Shown here: positions 28,443 through 34,876 of the stretch, in pieces
How positions within the stretch are numbered: the stretch's first letter is position 1
Layout of the letters: each line of letters starts with the position of its first letter
IMG/VR virus record: IMGVR_UViG_3300020027_000025
Span: 1 to 34,876 of that record
Source of the DNA: a virus
Direction: 5' to 3' (one strand)
Length of the DNA: 34,876 nucleotides
Translations under genes and position numbers: made by a program
The notes under the pieces: model-generated
The model's input: the letters and a program-made list of their open reading frames with translations, nothing else
Told to the model about the DNA's origin: nothing
The model's database searches: none

Positions 28443-29565
28443 GATGTTCGAGTCCATTGAGGACTCCACCGAAGTAGAGCGGGACCGGTGGGGCAGGTAC
28501 CTGCTCAAGAACCCGGTGTCCGGTGTGAAGCAATCCTTTACGCGGGCGACCACGTTCGCCAAGTCCATTTCGGACACGTTCACGCTTTCCCAGTGGGCGC
28601 AACGGATGGTGGCCAAGGGGCTCACGGTCCGACCCGACCTCGTGTCCTTGGCCTACCCGCTCGACGTCAAGGCGGACCGGGCCGCACTGAACAAGATCGT
28701 GGAGGACGCCAAGGCGGCGGCCGGCGGCAAGGTGGCCGCCAACAAGGGCACCGCACGCCACACGTTCACTCAGCGGATCGATGAGGATCCCGACGTCGAT
28801 ATCGAGAAGCTGGTCCCCCCGTACGCACTGGACGACGTGCGGGCCTACCGCTCCGCACTCGAACAGGGTGGTATCCGGGTGGTGCCGGAGCTGATCGAGC
28901 GCATCACCGCGGTGCCGGACTACGAGGTGGCCGGCACTCTGGACCGGGGCCTGGACTTGTCGGAGTGCCGGTTCGACCTGGGCCCGGAGGTCAACCTGTC
29001 GGACGGGCACCTGGTGATTGGCGACCTCAAGACCGGGCGGGATCTCCAGTACGGCTGGAACGAGATCAGTATCCAGCTCGCCCTCTACGCCATGGGCGTG
29101 AAGGCGTGCGGGACCTGGAACCCCAAGACCAAGATGTGGGAGAGCCCTCTCCCGATCCGGCAGGACTTCGCGCTGGTCATGCACCTGCCGGTGGGCAGCA
29201 AGAAGTGCACGATTTACAAGGTCGAGCTGGAGCCGGCCCGGCGCGCGATGGAGCTGTGCCGGGACGTCCGGCGTTGGCGCAAGTACCGCGTGTTGGCGGA
29301 GCCGCTGGCCATCGCGGAGGCGGAGTCCGTGACCACCGGCCGACCGTTCGGGAAGCTGCCTGACGACCGTGAGCAGTTGGCCGCGCTCCTGGACCGGCCG
29401 GTGCGCGTGCAAGGCCCGACGTGGCTGGAGCGGTTCGAGTCGGCAGCGTCGCGCGGTGAGCTGTCCGCCCTGTTCCACGAGGCGGTGGCGGCCGGCGTCT
29501 GGTCCGACGTGCTTGCTCAGGCGGGCGGGGAACGGCTGATCCAGCTTGAGGAGAAAGCAGGATAG
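28435..29565 (+). CDS. RecB/Cas4-like PD-(D/E)XK exonuclease
   Basis: The 376-residue product shows the RecB-type nuclease motif order: NKGTARHTF with His near 103-111, AGTLDRGL with Asp near 164-171, IGDLKTGR with the D-x-K pair near 196-203, and the QLALYA (Q-x-x-x-Y) motif near 214-219. It probably degrades or trims DNA ends during recombination or replication. The start is set at the GTG at 28435, which overlaps the upstream gene and lies after GGAAGGG, although the ATG at 28444 is a close alternative. The C-terminal part after 300 is helical. No Cas1 or Cas2 is near, so a CRISPR role is not implied. Confidence 0.88.
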   Translation: MSEMFESIEDSTEVERDRWGRYLLKNPVSGVKQSFTRATTFAKSISDTFTLSQWAQRMVAKGLTVRPDLVSLAYPLDVKADRAALNKIVEDAKAAAGGKVAANKGTARHTFTQRIDEDPDVDIEKLVPPYALDDVRAYRSALEQGGIRVVPELIERITAVPDYEVAGTLDRGLDLSECRFDLGPEVNLSDGHLVIGDLKTGRDLQYGWNEISIQLALYAMGVKACGTWNPKTKMWESPLPIRQDFALVMHLPVGSKKCTIYKVELEPARRAMELCRDVRRWRKYRVLAEPLAIAEAESVTTGRPFGKLPDDREQLAALLDRPVRVQGPTWLERFESAASRGELSALFHEAVAAGVWSDVLAQAGGERLIQLEEKAG

Positions 29566-29849
29566 TGGATTCCCGGATTACTGATCGAGTGGTCGTTCAG
29601 CCTGATACAGGTTGCTGGATATGGCAGGGCAGCCTCACCCGCGACGGGTACGGACAATGCTCCCTCCGAGGAGTAGGTAGCACTGTGCACCGGCACACTT
29701 ACCGCGCGGCCCATGGTTCGATTCCTCCGGGGATGGACATCGACCACCTGTGCCGGGTCAAGGCATGTTGCAACCCGGAGCATTTGGAAGCGGTCACTCC
29801 GGCGGAGAACCAACGCCGTCGTGCTCAGGCAAGACAAACTATGAAATAG
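29565..29849 (+). CDS. HNH endonuclease (HNH_3 type)
   Basis: The 94-residue protein matches the small homing-type HNH_3 pattern: GCWIWQGSLTRDGYG at about 16-30, VHRHTYRAAHGSIPPG at about 41-56, IDHLCRVKACCNPEHL at about 59-74 with the active His and Asn, and AENQRR at about 80-85. It may be a homing or packaging-related nuclease. The GTG at 29565 overlaps the nuclease stop as TAGTG. A promoter follows it at 29851. Confidence 0.88.
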   Translation: MDSRITDRVVVQPDTGCWIWQGSLTRDGYGQCSLRGVGSTVHRHTYRAAHGSIPPGMDIDHLCRVKACCNPEHLEAVTPAENQRRRAQARQTMK

Positions 29850-29850
29850 C

Positions 29851-29878
29851 TTGACATCTCGCTGGTGACAGCTAGGCT
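29851..29878 (+). promoter_or_regulatory. Promoter for ssDNA-binding-like gene
   Basis: A perfect TTGACA (29851-29856) and TAGGCT (29873-29878) are 16 bases apart. Downstream, TGTCCGG (29892-29898) and CCGGACA (29918-29924) form an inverted repeat, so the same TGTCC word may act here as an operator in the leader. The leader to the ATG is about 60 bases. Confidence 0.7.
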
Positions 29879-29891
29879 GGCACCAGGTCCG

Positions 29892-29924
29892 TGTCCGGCG
29901 GACCAGAAAACCGTTACCCGGACA
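29892..29924 (+). repeat. TGTCCGG / CCGGACA inverted repeat in leader
   Basis: Seven-base perfect arms with a 19-base centre lie between the promoter and the 29947 gene. They could form an RNA stem or a two-half-site operator. The arms use the same TGTCC word as other promoters here. Confidence 0.6.
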
Positions 29925-29946
29925 GCGAAACCACAACAGAGATGAG

Positions 29947-30417
29947 ATGATCATGACCGATCCGTTCAGCTCGGCACGCGAGGCGTACGTCAAGATGGAC
30001 GACGTGCAGGGCCGGCTCCTCCTGATCACCGCGCAGGACTCCGGCGAGCGTGAGTCGAACCTCCCGCGTGCCAAGGAGGGCGACGTCTACGTCTACGTCG
30101 TCACCGACACGGTGGTCCTCGACGGCGAGATCAACGACATGGTGGACGAGGTCCCGATGGTGCTGGAAGGTTTCCAGTTCTCCGGCGAGGCCGTGACCAA
30201 CCAGCTCCTCCCCGCCGTCAAGAAGTTTCAGCGCGGCGACGGCAACGGCCTCGTGCTCGGCAGGCTCGGCACCAAGGACAACAAGTTCAAGACCAAGACC
30301 TGGATCTTGGCGGAGCCGACCGACGAGGACAAGGCCAAGGCGCGGGCGTACCTCGCCGACGTCGAGGCGCGCAAGGCGGCCAACGTGCCGGCCGACCCGT
30401 TCGCGAACGCGGGCTGA
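29947..30417 (+). CDS. Probable ssDNA-binding-like protein
   Basis: The 156-residue product is probably a DNA-binding protein of the ssb-like type annotated at this place in several actinophages. Strands near 20-80 (GRLLLITAQDSGE, DVYVYVVTDTVVLDGE, VPMVLEGFQFSGEAVTNQLL) fit an OB-like fold, and the C-terminus is acidic and Pro or Ala rich (ADPFANAG), as in many SSB tails. The fold is inferred from pattern, not shown. The ATG at 29947 is chosen, with a second ATG two codons on, and a purine-rich GAGATGAGATG leader. A stem-loop at 30433-30473 follows. Confidence 0.65.
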   Translation: MIMTDPFSSAREAYVKMDDVQGRLLLITAQDSGERESNLPRAKEGDVYVYVVTDTVVLDGEINDMVDEVPMVLEGFQFSGEAVTNQLLPAVKKFQRGDGNGLVLGRLGTKDNKFKTKTWILAEPTDEDKAKARAYLADVEARKAANVPADPFANAG

Positions 30418-30432
30418 CACAGCATGACCACG

Positions 30433-30473
30433 GCGGCGTCCGGTGCCTCATGGCCTGGACGCCGCTGTCCTTT
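30433..30473 (+). terminator. Terminator after ssDNA-binding-like gene
   Basis: The arms GCGGCGTCC (30433-30441) and GGACGCCGC (30457-30465) form a 9-bp stem with a 15-base loop, followed by TGTCCTTT. This could reduce transcription into the next genes rather than stop it. Confidence 0.6.
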
Positions 30474-30498
30474 GTAGACAACATGAGATGAGATGACC

Positions 30499-30639
30499 AT
30501 GGCTAAGAAGTTCAAGTGTCCCGTGATGATCGTGGACAGCAAGGGCAGACTCAAGAAGTGCGGCCGTAAGTTCCTCTCCCTGGAGTCGATGCTCCAGCAC
30601 GCGGACCGCGCCCACGGGGGTCGTGGGCGCGAGCTGTGA
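30499..30639 (+). CDS. Tiny C2H2-like zinc-finger protein
   Basis: The 46-residue product has CPVMIVDSKGRLKKCGRKF near 7-25, then LESMLQHADRAH near 28-39. Two Cys and two His with this spacing fit a C2H2-type finger. The basic N-terminus (MAKKFK) could help nucleic-acid contact. The ATG at 30499 is chosen; an ATG at 30493 would add two residues. A GAGATGAGATGA leader, also seen before the 29947 gene, lies upstream. Its stop overlaps the GTG of the next gene as GTGA, which supports translation. Confidence 0.72.
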   Translation: MAKKFKCPVMIVDSKGRLKKCGRKFLSLESMLQHADRAHGGRGREL

Positions 30640-30767
30640 CCCGGCAACCACGGCCGGAACGTCAGGCACGCAAGGACAAGAAGCCCGGCAACGACGCGTT
30701 CTGTACCGAGTGCAAGACGTGGTACGACTCGACCAACCAGGCCCAAGTCAATAAGCATTCTCACTGA
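30636..30767 (+). CDS. Second tiny zinc-finger-like protein
   Basis: The 43-residue frame starts with the GTG at 30636, overlapping the previous stop. It has a strongly basic first 18 residues (RQPRPERQARKDKKPGND), a C-T-E-C pair near 24-27 and an H-S-H end at 41-43, again a possible C2-H2 site. The two genes together look like a coupled pair of minimal fingers. It ends 12 bases before a membrane protein gene. No family is recognised. Confidence 0.66.
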   Translation: MTRQPRPERQARKDKKPGNDAFCTECKTWYDSTNQAQVNKHSH

Positions 30768-30779
30768 AAGGATCGACGA

Positions 30780-31322
30780 ATGAAACAGATCATAGGGCGC
30801 GAGCCGGCGGTGTTCTTCGGACTCATCGCCGGACTCGTGCTCGCCGTCATCCAGCTCGTGAACGTCACGGACCCGCTCGCGGGTGCCCTGAACGCGGTCG
30901 TGCTGGCCGCCGCCGGTCTCGCCACGGCGGCCGTGGTGGACGTGGACAAGGTGCTCCCCGCCCTCGTCGGTTTGATCACCGCGACGTTCGCGGTGTTCCT
31001 GGCCTACGGCTCCCCGGTGCCGGAGAGCACGCAGACGGGCATCCTGGCCTTGGTCACGGCCGCCGCCGCGTTCTTCGTGCGGCAGAACGTCGTCGCGCCG
31101 GTGACTATCACTGGCAGTCCGGCACGTGAACTGGCGCTCAAGGAAGCACGCCGCGCGGGCTACCTGTTCGGTATCGAAGAGGAAGCCGACAGCGCGTACG
31201 ACCGGGGACTCCGCGACGGGGCCAACGATCCCAGCTCCGTGCTGAACTCGGTGCCGGCCGACGATGACGTGCCCGTCGCGGAGCACTCGGACGGCCCCGA
31301 CTTCCCCAGTCGTCTCGCATGA
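30780..31322 (+). CDS. Multi-helix membrane protein, holin-like N-terminus
   Basis: The 180-residue protein has four likely membrane helices at about 10-28, 36-54, 58-76 and 86-103. A soluble, acidic C-terminal half follows (about 110-180, including ARELALKEARRAGYLFGIEE). The beginning (MKQIIGREPAVFFGLIAG) resembles the openings of some actinophage holins with R-E-P-A followed by a helix, but the four-helix layout and tail are larger, and the gene lies far from the endolysin. It may be a second lysis protein or an envelope protein. The ATG at 30780 has AAAGGA upstream. Confidence 0.75.
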   Translation: MKQIIGREPAVFFGLIAGLVLAVIQLVNVTDPLAGALNAVVLAAAGLATAAVVDVDKVLPALVGLITATFAVFLAYGSPVPESTQTGILALVTAAAAFFVRQNVVAPVTITGSPARELALKEARRAGYLFGIEEEADSAYDRGLRDGANDPSSVLNSVPADDDVPVAEHSDGPDFPSRLA

Positions 31323-31549
31323 CCGCCGCGAACTGGGCCGCCGCATTCGAGGCCGGCGACCCCGACACCATCGGCCGCAAGATCTACGAGGCCATCAACG
31401 CCGGAGTGCGGGAGACACACCCCAACCTCAACCGGGAATGGGACCCCTGGGACGAGGCGGACGACGGTGAGAAGCTGATCTACGTCACCGCCGGCCAGGT
31501 TCTCCAGGACCAAGGTCTGCTCCGGGTCGCCGGCACGGACAAGAAGTAG
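31319..31549 (+). CDS. Hypothetical small protein
   Basis: The 76-residue product (MTAANWAAAFEAGDPDTIGR at the start) is acidic in the middle, with helical segments near 20-32 and 52-65. The ATG at 31319 overlaps the membrane protein stop as ATGA. I do not recognise it. It is followed after 13 bases by the first glycosyltransferase, so it may be part of that transcript. Confidence 0.72.
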   Translation: MTAANWAAAFEAGDPDTIGRKIYEAINAGVRETHPNLNREWDPWDEADDGEKLIYVTAGQVLQDQGLLRVAGTDKK

Positions 31550-31562
31550 GGGAGCAACGCGC

Positions 31563-32558
31563 GTGCGCATCTTCGGATGGGCCGCCGACGACGCGGGGCC
31601 GGGGTTCTACCGGCTCCGCGTTCCTTTCGGCGAGCTACAGCAGCACGGGTACGACACCGCGGTGTCGACCGTCATGCCGGACTGGGTACTGGAGGAAGCC
31701 GACACCATCGTCGGGCAACGGGTGTGCCAGCCCGGTGCCACCGAGCGGTGGCGGCGGCTGGCCGCCGGACACTACGGCCGCCGGCCCCAGCTCGTGTTCG
31801 AGCTGGACGACGACCTCTGGCACATCGATCCCAGCAACACGCCGGCATGGGCCTTCTACCACTCCAACAGCGAGCTGCTCGACAACCTCACCGAGTGCGC
31901 TCGCCTGGCCGACATGTGCACGGTAACCACCGAGCCGCTTGCCGAGGTCGTGCGGAAGATTAATCCGAACGTGGTCATCCTGCCCAACCAGCTCCCCGCC
32001 TCCGCGTACGGCACCGTGCGCGGACCGGTCGGCCCGAACCTGACCGTGGGTTGGGCCGGCGGCGCGTCGCACGCGCTCGACGTGGCGGAGGTCACACCCG
32101 CCCTCCGCCAACACTTCCGGCGGTACCCCGACGACACGTTCATGAACATGGGCACGCTGTTCGGCAAGGTGGCCACGGCGGTGCCGGGGTCGAGCCGTGT
32201 CGACCTACCGTGGACGCTCGACATGAACGAGCACTACGCGCGGCTGGACGACCTCGACGTCGGCCTGGCCCCTCTGCGCGCGTCGGTGTTCAACCAGTCC
32301 AAGAGCGAGCTCAAGTTCCTGGAGTACGCGGCGCGCGGCGCGGTCACGATCGCCAGCGACAGCGGGCCCTACGCACGCACCATCCTGGACGGAGAGACCG
32401 GGGTGTTGGTTCGTCAGCCGCACGAGTGGACTCGGTCCCTCCGGTGGATGCGGGAACCGGAGGAGCGCACCTACATCGCGTCGGTCGCCACGGCCTACGC
32501 GCACACCCGCTCGATCGAGAATCACTGGCAGGGCTGGGAGGCGGTCTACACCACCTGA
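31563..32558 (+). CDS. Glycosyltransferase, GT-B fold (GT4-like)
   Basis: The 331-residue protein fits a GT-B glycosyltransferase. Support comes from an N-terminal start MRIFGWAADDAGPGFYRLRV, a central VGWAGGASHALDV at about 162-174, and a C-terminal donor-site block ending DVGLAPLRASVFNQSKSELK at about 233-252. That block is followed by FLEYAARGAVTIASDSGPYA at about 253-272, with the E-x-x-A and G-x-x-x-I features of GT4. No signal peptide is seen, so it acts in the cytoplasm, perhaps on virion proteins or a nucleoside. The GTG at 31563 follows GGGGAG. Confidence 0.82.
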   Translation: MRIFGWAADDAGPGFYRLRVPFGELQQHGYDTAVSTVMPDWVLEEADTIVGQRVCQPGATERWRRLAAGHYGRRPQLVFELDDDLWHIDPSNTPAWAFYHSNSELLDNLTECARLADMCTVTTEPLAEVVRKINPNVVILPNQLPASAYGTVRGPVGPNLTVGWAGGASHALDVAEVTPALRQHFRRYPDDTFMNMGTLFGKVATAVPGSSRVDLPWTLDMNEHYARLDDLDVGLAPLRASVFNQSKSELKFLEYAARGAVTIASDSGPYARTILDGETGVLVRQPHEWTRSLRWMREPEERTYIASVATAYAHTRSIENHWQGWEAVYTT

Positions 32559-32577
32559 CCGGGTACGTGTCCCGGTA

Positions 32578-32606
32578 TTGACATGGTTTGTCCAGGGGCG
32601 TAGCGT
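32578..32606 (+). promoter_or_regulatory. Promoter for small gene 32614, leaderless type
   Basis: A perfect TTGACA (32578-32583), a 17-base spacer and TAGCGT (32601-32606) precede the ATG at 32614 by 8 bases, so the transcript should begin at or near the start codon. TGTCC words begin at 32568 and 32589, with TGACA at 32579, spaced 11 and 10 bp. Confidence 0.78.
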
Positions 32607-32613
32607 CGAGCCC

Positions 32614-32820
32614 ATGACCACACGAACCCACTGCGAGCAGCTCACCGATCACCTGGCCCACCCGGTCACGTTCGGCCGCAACCAGCTGCAGCTCTACCGG
32701 TGCCCCGGTCGGTTCACCCCGTCCGCGCACCGGCCGCCGGGTCCGAAGCTCAAGCACGCCATGGATTCGGACCCGTTCGCCGGGGTCGACTCCGACGCTG
32801 CTCCGTCCATCTGGGACTGA
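32614..32820 (+). CDS. Small protein with own leaderless promoter
   Basis: The 68-residue product (MTTRTHCEQLTDHLAHPVTF at the start) is unrecognised. It has one Cys near 7 and another near 30, a His-rich first third, a Pro and Arg containing middle, and an acidic end. No ribosome site precedes the ATG, fitting a leaderless message. It resembles the other two isolated small genes (17331, 17586) in promoter layout and in starting ATGAC. A strong stem-loop lies 85 bases after the stop. Confidence 0.68.
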   Translation: MTTRTHCEQLTDHLAHPVTFGRNQLQLYRCPGRFTPSAHRPPGPKLKHAMDSDPFAGVDSDAAPSIWD

Positions 32821-32876
32821 CAAGTATGTGCCCGCCGTTCGGTGGCCAGGTCGGGGAGATCCTGGGAGCACTCGAA

Positions 32877-33113
32877 ATGAATCTGGCTGACCACGCTCTG
32901 GCCGCGGCCCCGCCCTTTCCGGGGCGGGGCCGGTTCACCCCGATGACTTACACCCACGAGGAGCGCGGCGCGGCGGCCGGCGACCTCGCCAACACCATTC
33001 GCCAGACGGCGTTCCTGCTCACCGCTGAGGAGCGGGCACGGTTCGCCGTCGAGCTGCTCACCCCGCACAGCACCGACACCGCGCACGCCGCGGGATATGG
33101 AGAACCGGCATGA
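32877..33113 (+). CDS. Hypothetical small protein
   Basis: The 78-residue reading begins with the ATG at 32877, which has GGGAG about 10 bases upstream, and ends with a TGA overlapping the MazG-like ATG as ATGA. The probable folded part is TYTHEERGAAAGDLANTIRQ and the following helix LTAEERARFAVELL at about 45-58. A start at 32943 would exclude a stem-loop that lies in the first part (32905-32932), and an ATG at 32826 is a further option. So the start is uncertain. No family is recognised. Confidence 0.6.
   Translation: MNLADHALAAAPPFPGRGRFTPMTYTHEERGAAAGDLANTIRQTAFLLTAEERARFAVELLTPHSTDTAHAAGYGEPA
32905..32932 (+). terminator. Strong stem-loop, possible terminator of 32614 gene
   Basis: The arms CGGCCCCGCCC (32905-32915) and GGGCGGGGCCG (32922-32932) form a perfect 11-bp stem with a 6-base loop. 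It could end the 32614 transcript, but the following bases are not U rich, and the stem may lie inside the coding part of the next gene. Confidence 0.5.
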
Positions 33114-33496
33114 GTCGAGCCGCACGCCTGGTACGCAAGTTCCACCGTGCCATGGGCCTCCCCGCCCGTGAGCGCAGAGACACCGCGCTCCGGCGCACGC
33201 TGCTCTCGGAAGAGGCCAGCGAGGCGGCCGACGCGCTGGACACGGGCGACCTGGAGGCCGTGGCCAAGGAGCTGGCCGACGTCGTCGTGGTCGCGTACGG
33301 CGGAGCGATCGAACTGGGCATCGACCTGGACCGGGCCATCCGCCTCGTGATGGCGTCGAACATGACCAAGCTGCCCAACGGCGCGCCGGTCCTGCGCGCG
33401 GACGGCAAAGTCACCAAGGGCCCGAACTACTCACCGCCGGACATGTCCTCGTGCGTGCCGGCCGTGTGGGAGTACGCACAGTTCGAGGGTGAGTGA
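33110..33496 (+). CDS. MazG-like nucleotide pyrophosphohydrolase
   Basis: The 128-residue protein fits the all-alpha NTP pyrophosphohydrolase fold (MazG or PRA-PH like). The motif is LLSEEASEAADALDTGDLEAV at about 31-51, shown by its E-E-x-x-E-x-x-D-A part, followed by AKELADVVVVAYGGAIELGI at about 52-71 with the second acidic pair (E-L-A-D). This is the normal E-x-x-E-12-28-E-x-x-D pattern. It likely hydrolyses a nucleotide or nucleotide-like signal in the host cell. The ATG at 33110 overlaps the previous stop. The C-terminal part is Pro rich. Confidence 0.82.
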   Translation: MSRAARLVRKFHRAMGLPARERRDTALRRTLLSEEASEAADALDTGDLEAVAKELADVVVVAYGGAIELGIDLDRAIRLVMASNMTKLPNGAPVLRADGKVTKGPNYSPPDMSSCVPAVWEYAQFEGE

Positions 33497-33499
33497 GCT

Positions 33500-33610
33500 G
33501 TGGCCCGCCGCACCGAACGTGCGCTTGCATTGCTCGTGTTCTCCACCGGCGTGACGCTGGTCGTCGTCGCCATCGCGCAAGTCCTGATTGGAGTAGCTAA
33601 TGCCCGGTAG
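33500..33610 (+). CDS. 36-residue membrane peptide
   Basis: This short frame begins with a GTG at 33500 right after the MazG-like gene, and it ends with TAG at 33608-33610, overlapping the methyltransferase start. The peptide starts VARRTERALALLVFSTGVTL and continues VVVAIAQVLIGVANAR, giving one strong membrane helix at about 8-31 with basic residues before it. Support is the composition and tight spacing. It is less certain than the 23600-23704 peptide because the start codon is GTG with a weak ribosome site. Confidence 0.55.
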   Translation: MARRTERALALLVFSTGVTLVVVAIAQVLIGVANAR

Positions 33611-34241
33611 TGCTGAAGAGGGTCGCGCCCTCATGATGGACTGGATCCGTGCCCAGGACCCCCGGTCCGTGCTCGACGTGGGGGCCGGGAGCGGGACCTA
33701 CGGCAAACTGTGCCGAGCACAACTTGACGACTGCTACCTGATCGGGCTGGAGGTGTGGCGTCCGTACCTCCGCCGGTTCGACCTGTCGGCGGTCTACGAC
33801 CTCGTGCTACATCGCGACGTGCGCAACATGGCGCTGGACGAGTGGCCTCGCGTGGACATCGTGATCCTCGGTGACGTGCTGGAGCACATGAGCGAGGTGG
33901 ACGCCGTGCGCGTCTGGAACCTCGCCAGGGCCAGCGCGCACAAGGCGGTCTATCTCTCGATCCCGATCATCCACTACCCGCAAGGGCACGAGGAGGGCAA
34001 CCCGTTCGAGGAGCACATCGTCCCGGACTGGAACCACGATCGTGTGCTGGCCACGTTCTCCGGCATCACCTGGCACTGGCAAGGCACCATCGTGGGCCGG
34101 TACGAGGCGGCCCGGCCCGGAGCACCCGTGCTCGTGCACACAGCTGTGGGCGCTGACACGGCATCTCGGAACTCCATCACCGGATCGGTCACGGGGTCCG
34201 TGGTCCAGGCCGGCAACATCGACGGAGGGCTGTCGCTGTGA
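33600..34241 (+). CDS. Class I SAM-dependent methyltransferase
   Basis: The 213-residue protein has the SAM-binding motif I VLDVGAGSGTYG at about 24-35, and a motif IV-like VDIVILGDVLEHM at about 85-97. It resembles small-molecule or glycan methyltransferases rather than DNA methylases because no target-recognition domain or catalytic D-P-P-Y is seen. The C-terminal 30 residues are Ser, Thr and Gly rich. It lies between the MazG-like gene and a glycosyltransferase, so methylation of a sugar or of a nucleoside-linked product is plausible but not shown. The ATG at 33600 lacks a strong ribosome site. Confidence 0.85.
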   Translation: MPGSAEEGRALMMDWIRAQDPRSVLDVGAGSGTYGKLCRAQLDDCYLIGLEVWRPYLRRFDLSAVYDLVLHRDVRNMALDEWPRVDIVILGDVLEHMSEVDAVRVWNLARASAHKAVYLSIPIIHYPQGHEEGNPFEEHIVPDWNHDRVLATFSGITWHWQGTIVGRYEAARPGAPVLVHTAVGADTASRNSITGSVTGSVVQAGNIDGGLSL

Positions 34242-34876
34242 CCGTCCACGACATCACGGTGTGCGTCGCCACCATCCCGCCGCGGGAGCGACTGCTCCGG
34301 CGCGCGCTGGCCAGCGTCGCCGTGCAGACCCTCCAGCCGGCGGCCATCGTAGTCGAGTACGACCATGAGCACACCGGCGCGGCGGCCACGAAGAATCGCG
34401 CCCTGGCCAAGGCGGACACGCCGTGGGTGGCGTTCCTGGATGACGATGACTCGTTCTGGCCGGCGCACCTCTGGACCTTGCGAGAAGCGATCCAGGGTGG
34501 GACCGTCTGGAACCGTCCCGCAAACTGGGTTGCTGACGTCGTCTACTCGATCCCGAACGTGCCCCAACTCCCCGGCGGCCGGGACCCGAACGGCCGGTAC
34601 GGCGTGCCGTTCGACGCCGACGAGTTGCGGCGGCGCTCCTATATCCAGACCACGAGCCTGATCCGGGCCGACCTGCTCAAGCAGGTCGGCGGGTTCCAGC
34701 TCCCCGACCGCACGATGCCGGACGGGTCGCCCTGTGTCTACGACGACTGGGGCGCGTGGCTGGCGATGCTCGACGCGGGGGCTCGGTTCCTCCACGTCCC
34801 GGAGATCACCTTCACCTGGAATCACTGGGGGCGGGGAGACGTCGGCGTGCCGGGCAACACGTCGGGCGAACCATCT
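34238..34876 (+). CDS. Glycosyltransferase, GT-A fold (GT2-like), 3' end cut
   Basis: The visible 213 residues fit a GT2-like transferase. The start is ITVCVATIPPRERLLRRALA, then TKNRALAKADTPWVAFLDDD at about 51-70 with the D-x-D metal site (DDDD, residues 68-71), QTTSLIRADLLKQVGGF at about 137-153, and DDWGAWLAML at about 168-177 as the later acidic motif. The frame is open to the window edge. The GTG at 34238 overlaps the methyltransferase stop as GTGA, so the two are made together. Substrate is unknown. Confidence 0.85.
   Translation, partial: MTVHDITVCVATIPPRERLLRRALASVAVQTLQPAAIVVEYDHEHTGAAATKNRALAKADTPWVAFLDDDDSFWPAHLWTLREAIQGGTVWNRPANWVADVVYSIPNVPQLPGGRDPNGRYGVPFDADELRRRSYIQTTSLIRADLLKQVGGFQLPDRTMPDGSPCVYDDWGAWLAMLDAGARFLHVPEITFTWNHWGRGDVGVPGNTSGEPS

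Noticed and set aside
28078-29478. A 466-codon open frame on the minus strand opposite the RecB-like nuclease
   Set aside because: Antisense shadow. The nuclease motifs and the overlap chain are on the plus strand.
1-34876. tRNA, rRNA, integrase and attachment site
   Set aside because: I saw no cloverleaf-like arms ending in a T-loop GTTCGA-type pattern in gaps, no tyrosine or serine recombinase, and no candidate att core. The small HTH protein at 25667 alone does not show lysogeny.

Overview
This window looks like part of the genome of a tailed dsDNA phage (siphovirus) or a closely related prophage of a high-GC actinobacterium. The DNA is GC-rich by eye. GTG starts are common, coding is dense, and neighbouring genes often overlap by ATGA or GTGA. 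The gene set is a classic long-tailed phage set: both terminase subunits, portal, scaffold, HK97-type capsid, head-tail connectors, tail tube, a frameshifted tail assembly chaperone, tape measure and tail tip. I see no integrase, tRNA, CRISPR array, insertion sequence or bacterial housekeeping gene. Both ends cut through genes, so the genome continues on both sides, and the host genus cannot be read from the sequence.

Layout. Positions 1-17301 are leftward (minus strand), in transcription order: large terminase, portal, a small head protein, scaffold, major capsid, connector and neck proteins, tail tube, chaperone pair with a canonical GGGAAAC slip site, tape measure, distal tail and tail-tip proteins, then a lysis-like end with a membrane coiled-coil protein, a membrane-anchored collagen-like protein and an M15-type endolysin cut by the window edge. 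Positions 17331-17798 hold two tiny rightward genes, each with its own promoter, set against the surrounding direction like morons. Positions 17804-25864 are leftward again: an HTH protein, family A DNA polymerase, a 34-residue membrane peptide, an HNH protein, a primase-helicase, a noncoding repeat-rich gap, a RusA resolvase, small terminase, three small proteins and a MuF-like head protein. Positions 26022-34876 are rightward: two small proteins, an SF2 helicase, a Cys-rich protein, a RecB/Cas4-like nuclease, an HNH nuclease, a probable ssDNA-binding protein, two tiny zinc-finger-like proteins, a membrane protein, a GT-B glycosyltransferase, small proteins, a MazG-like protein, a methyltransferase and a GT-A glycosyltransferase that runs off the end.

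How it fits together. The control hub appears to be the divergent intergenic region 25865-26021. There a leftward promoter (polymerase and primase arm) and a rightward promoter (helicase and nuclease arm) overlap around TGTCC/TGACA words spaced 10 bp apart. Similar phased words lie in the promoters of three isolated small genes (starts 17331, 17586, 32614), all predicted to be leaderless. A dense array of 14 TGTCC words, mostly TGTCCG, fills the gap between the primase-helicase and RusA genes. This shared word is the most novel-looking signal here: it suggests one DNA-binding protein coordinating several promoters and perhaps an origin. In the late region, three perfect GC-rich stem-loops bracket the scaffold and capsid genes and probably tune their expression.
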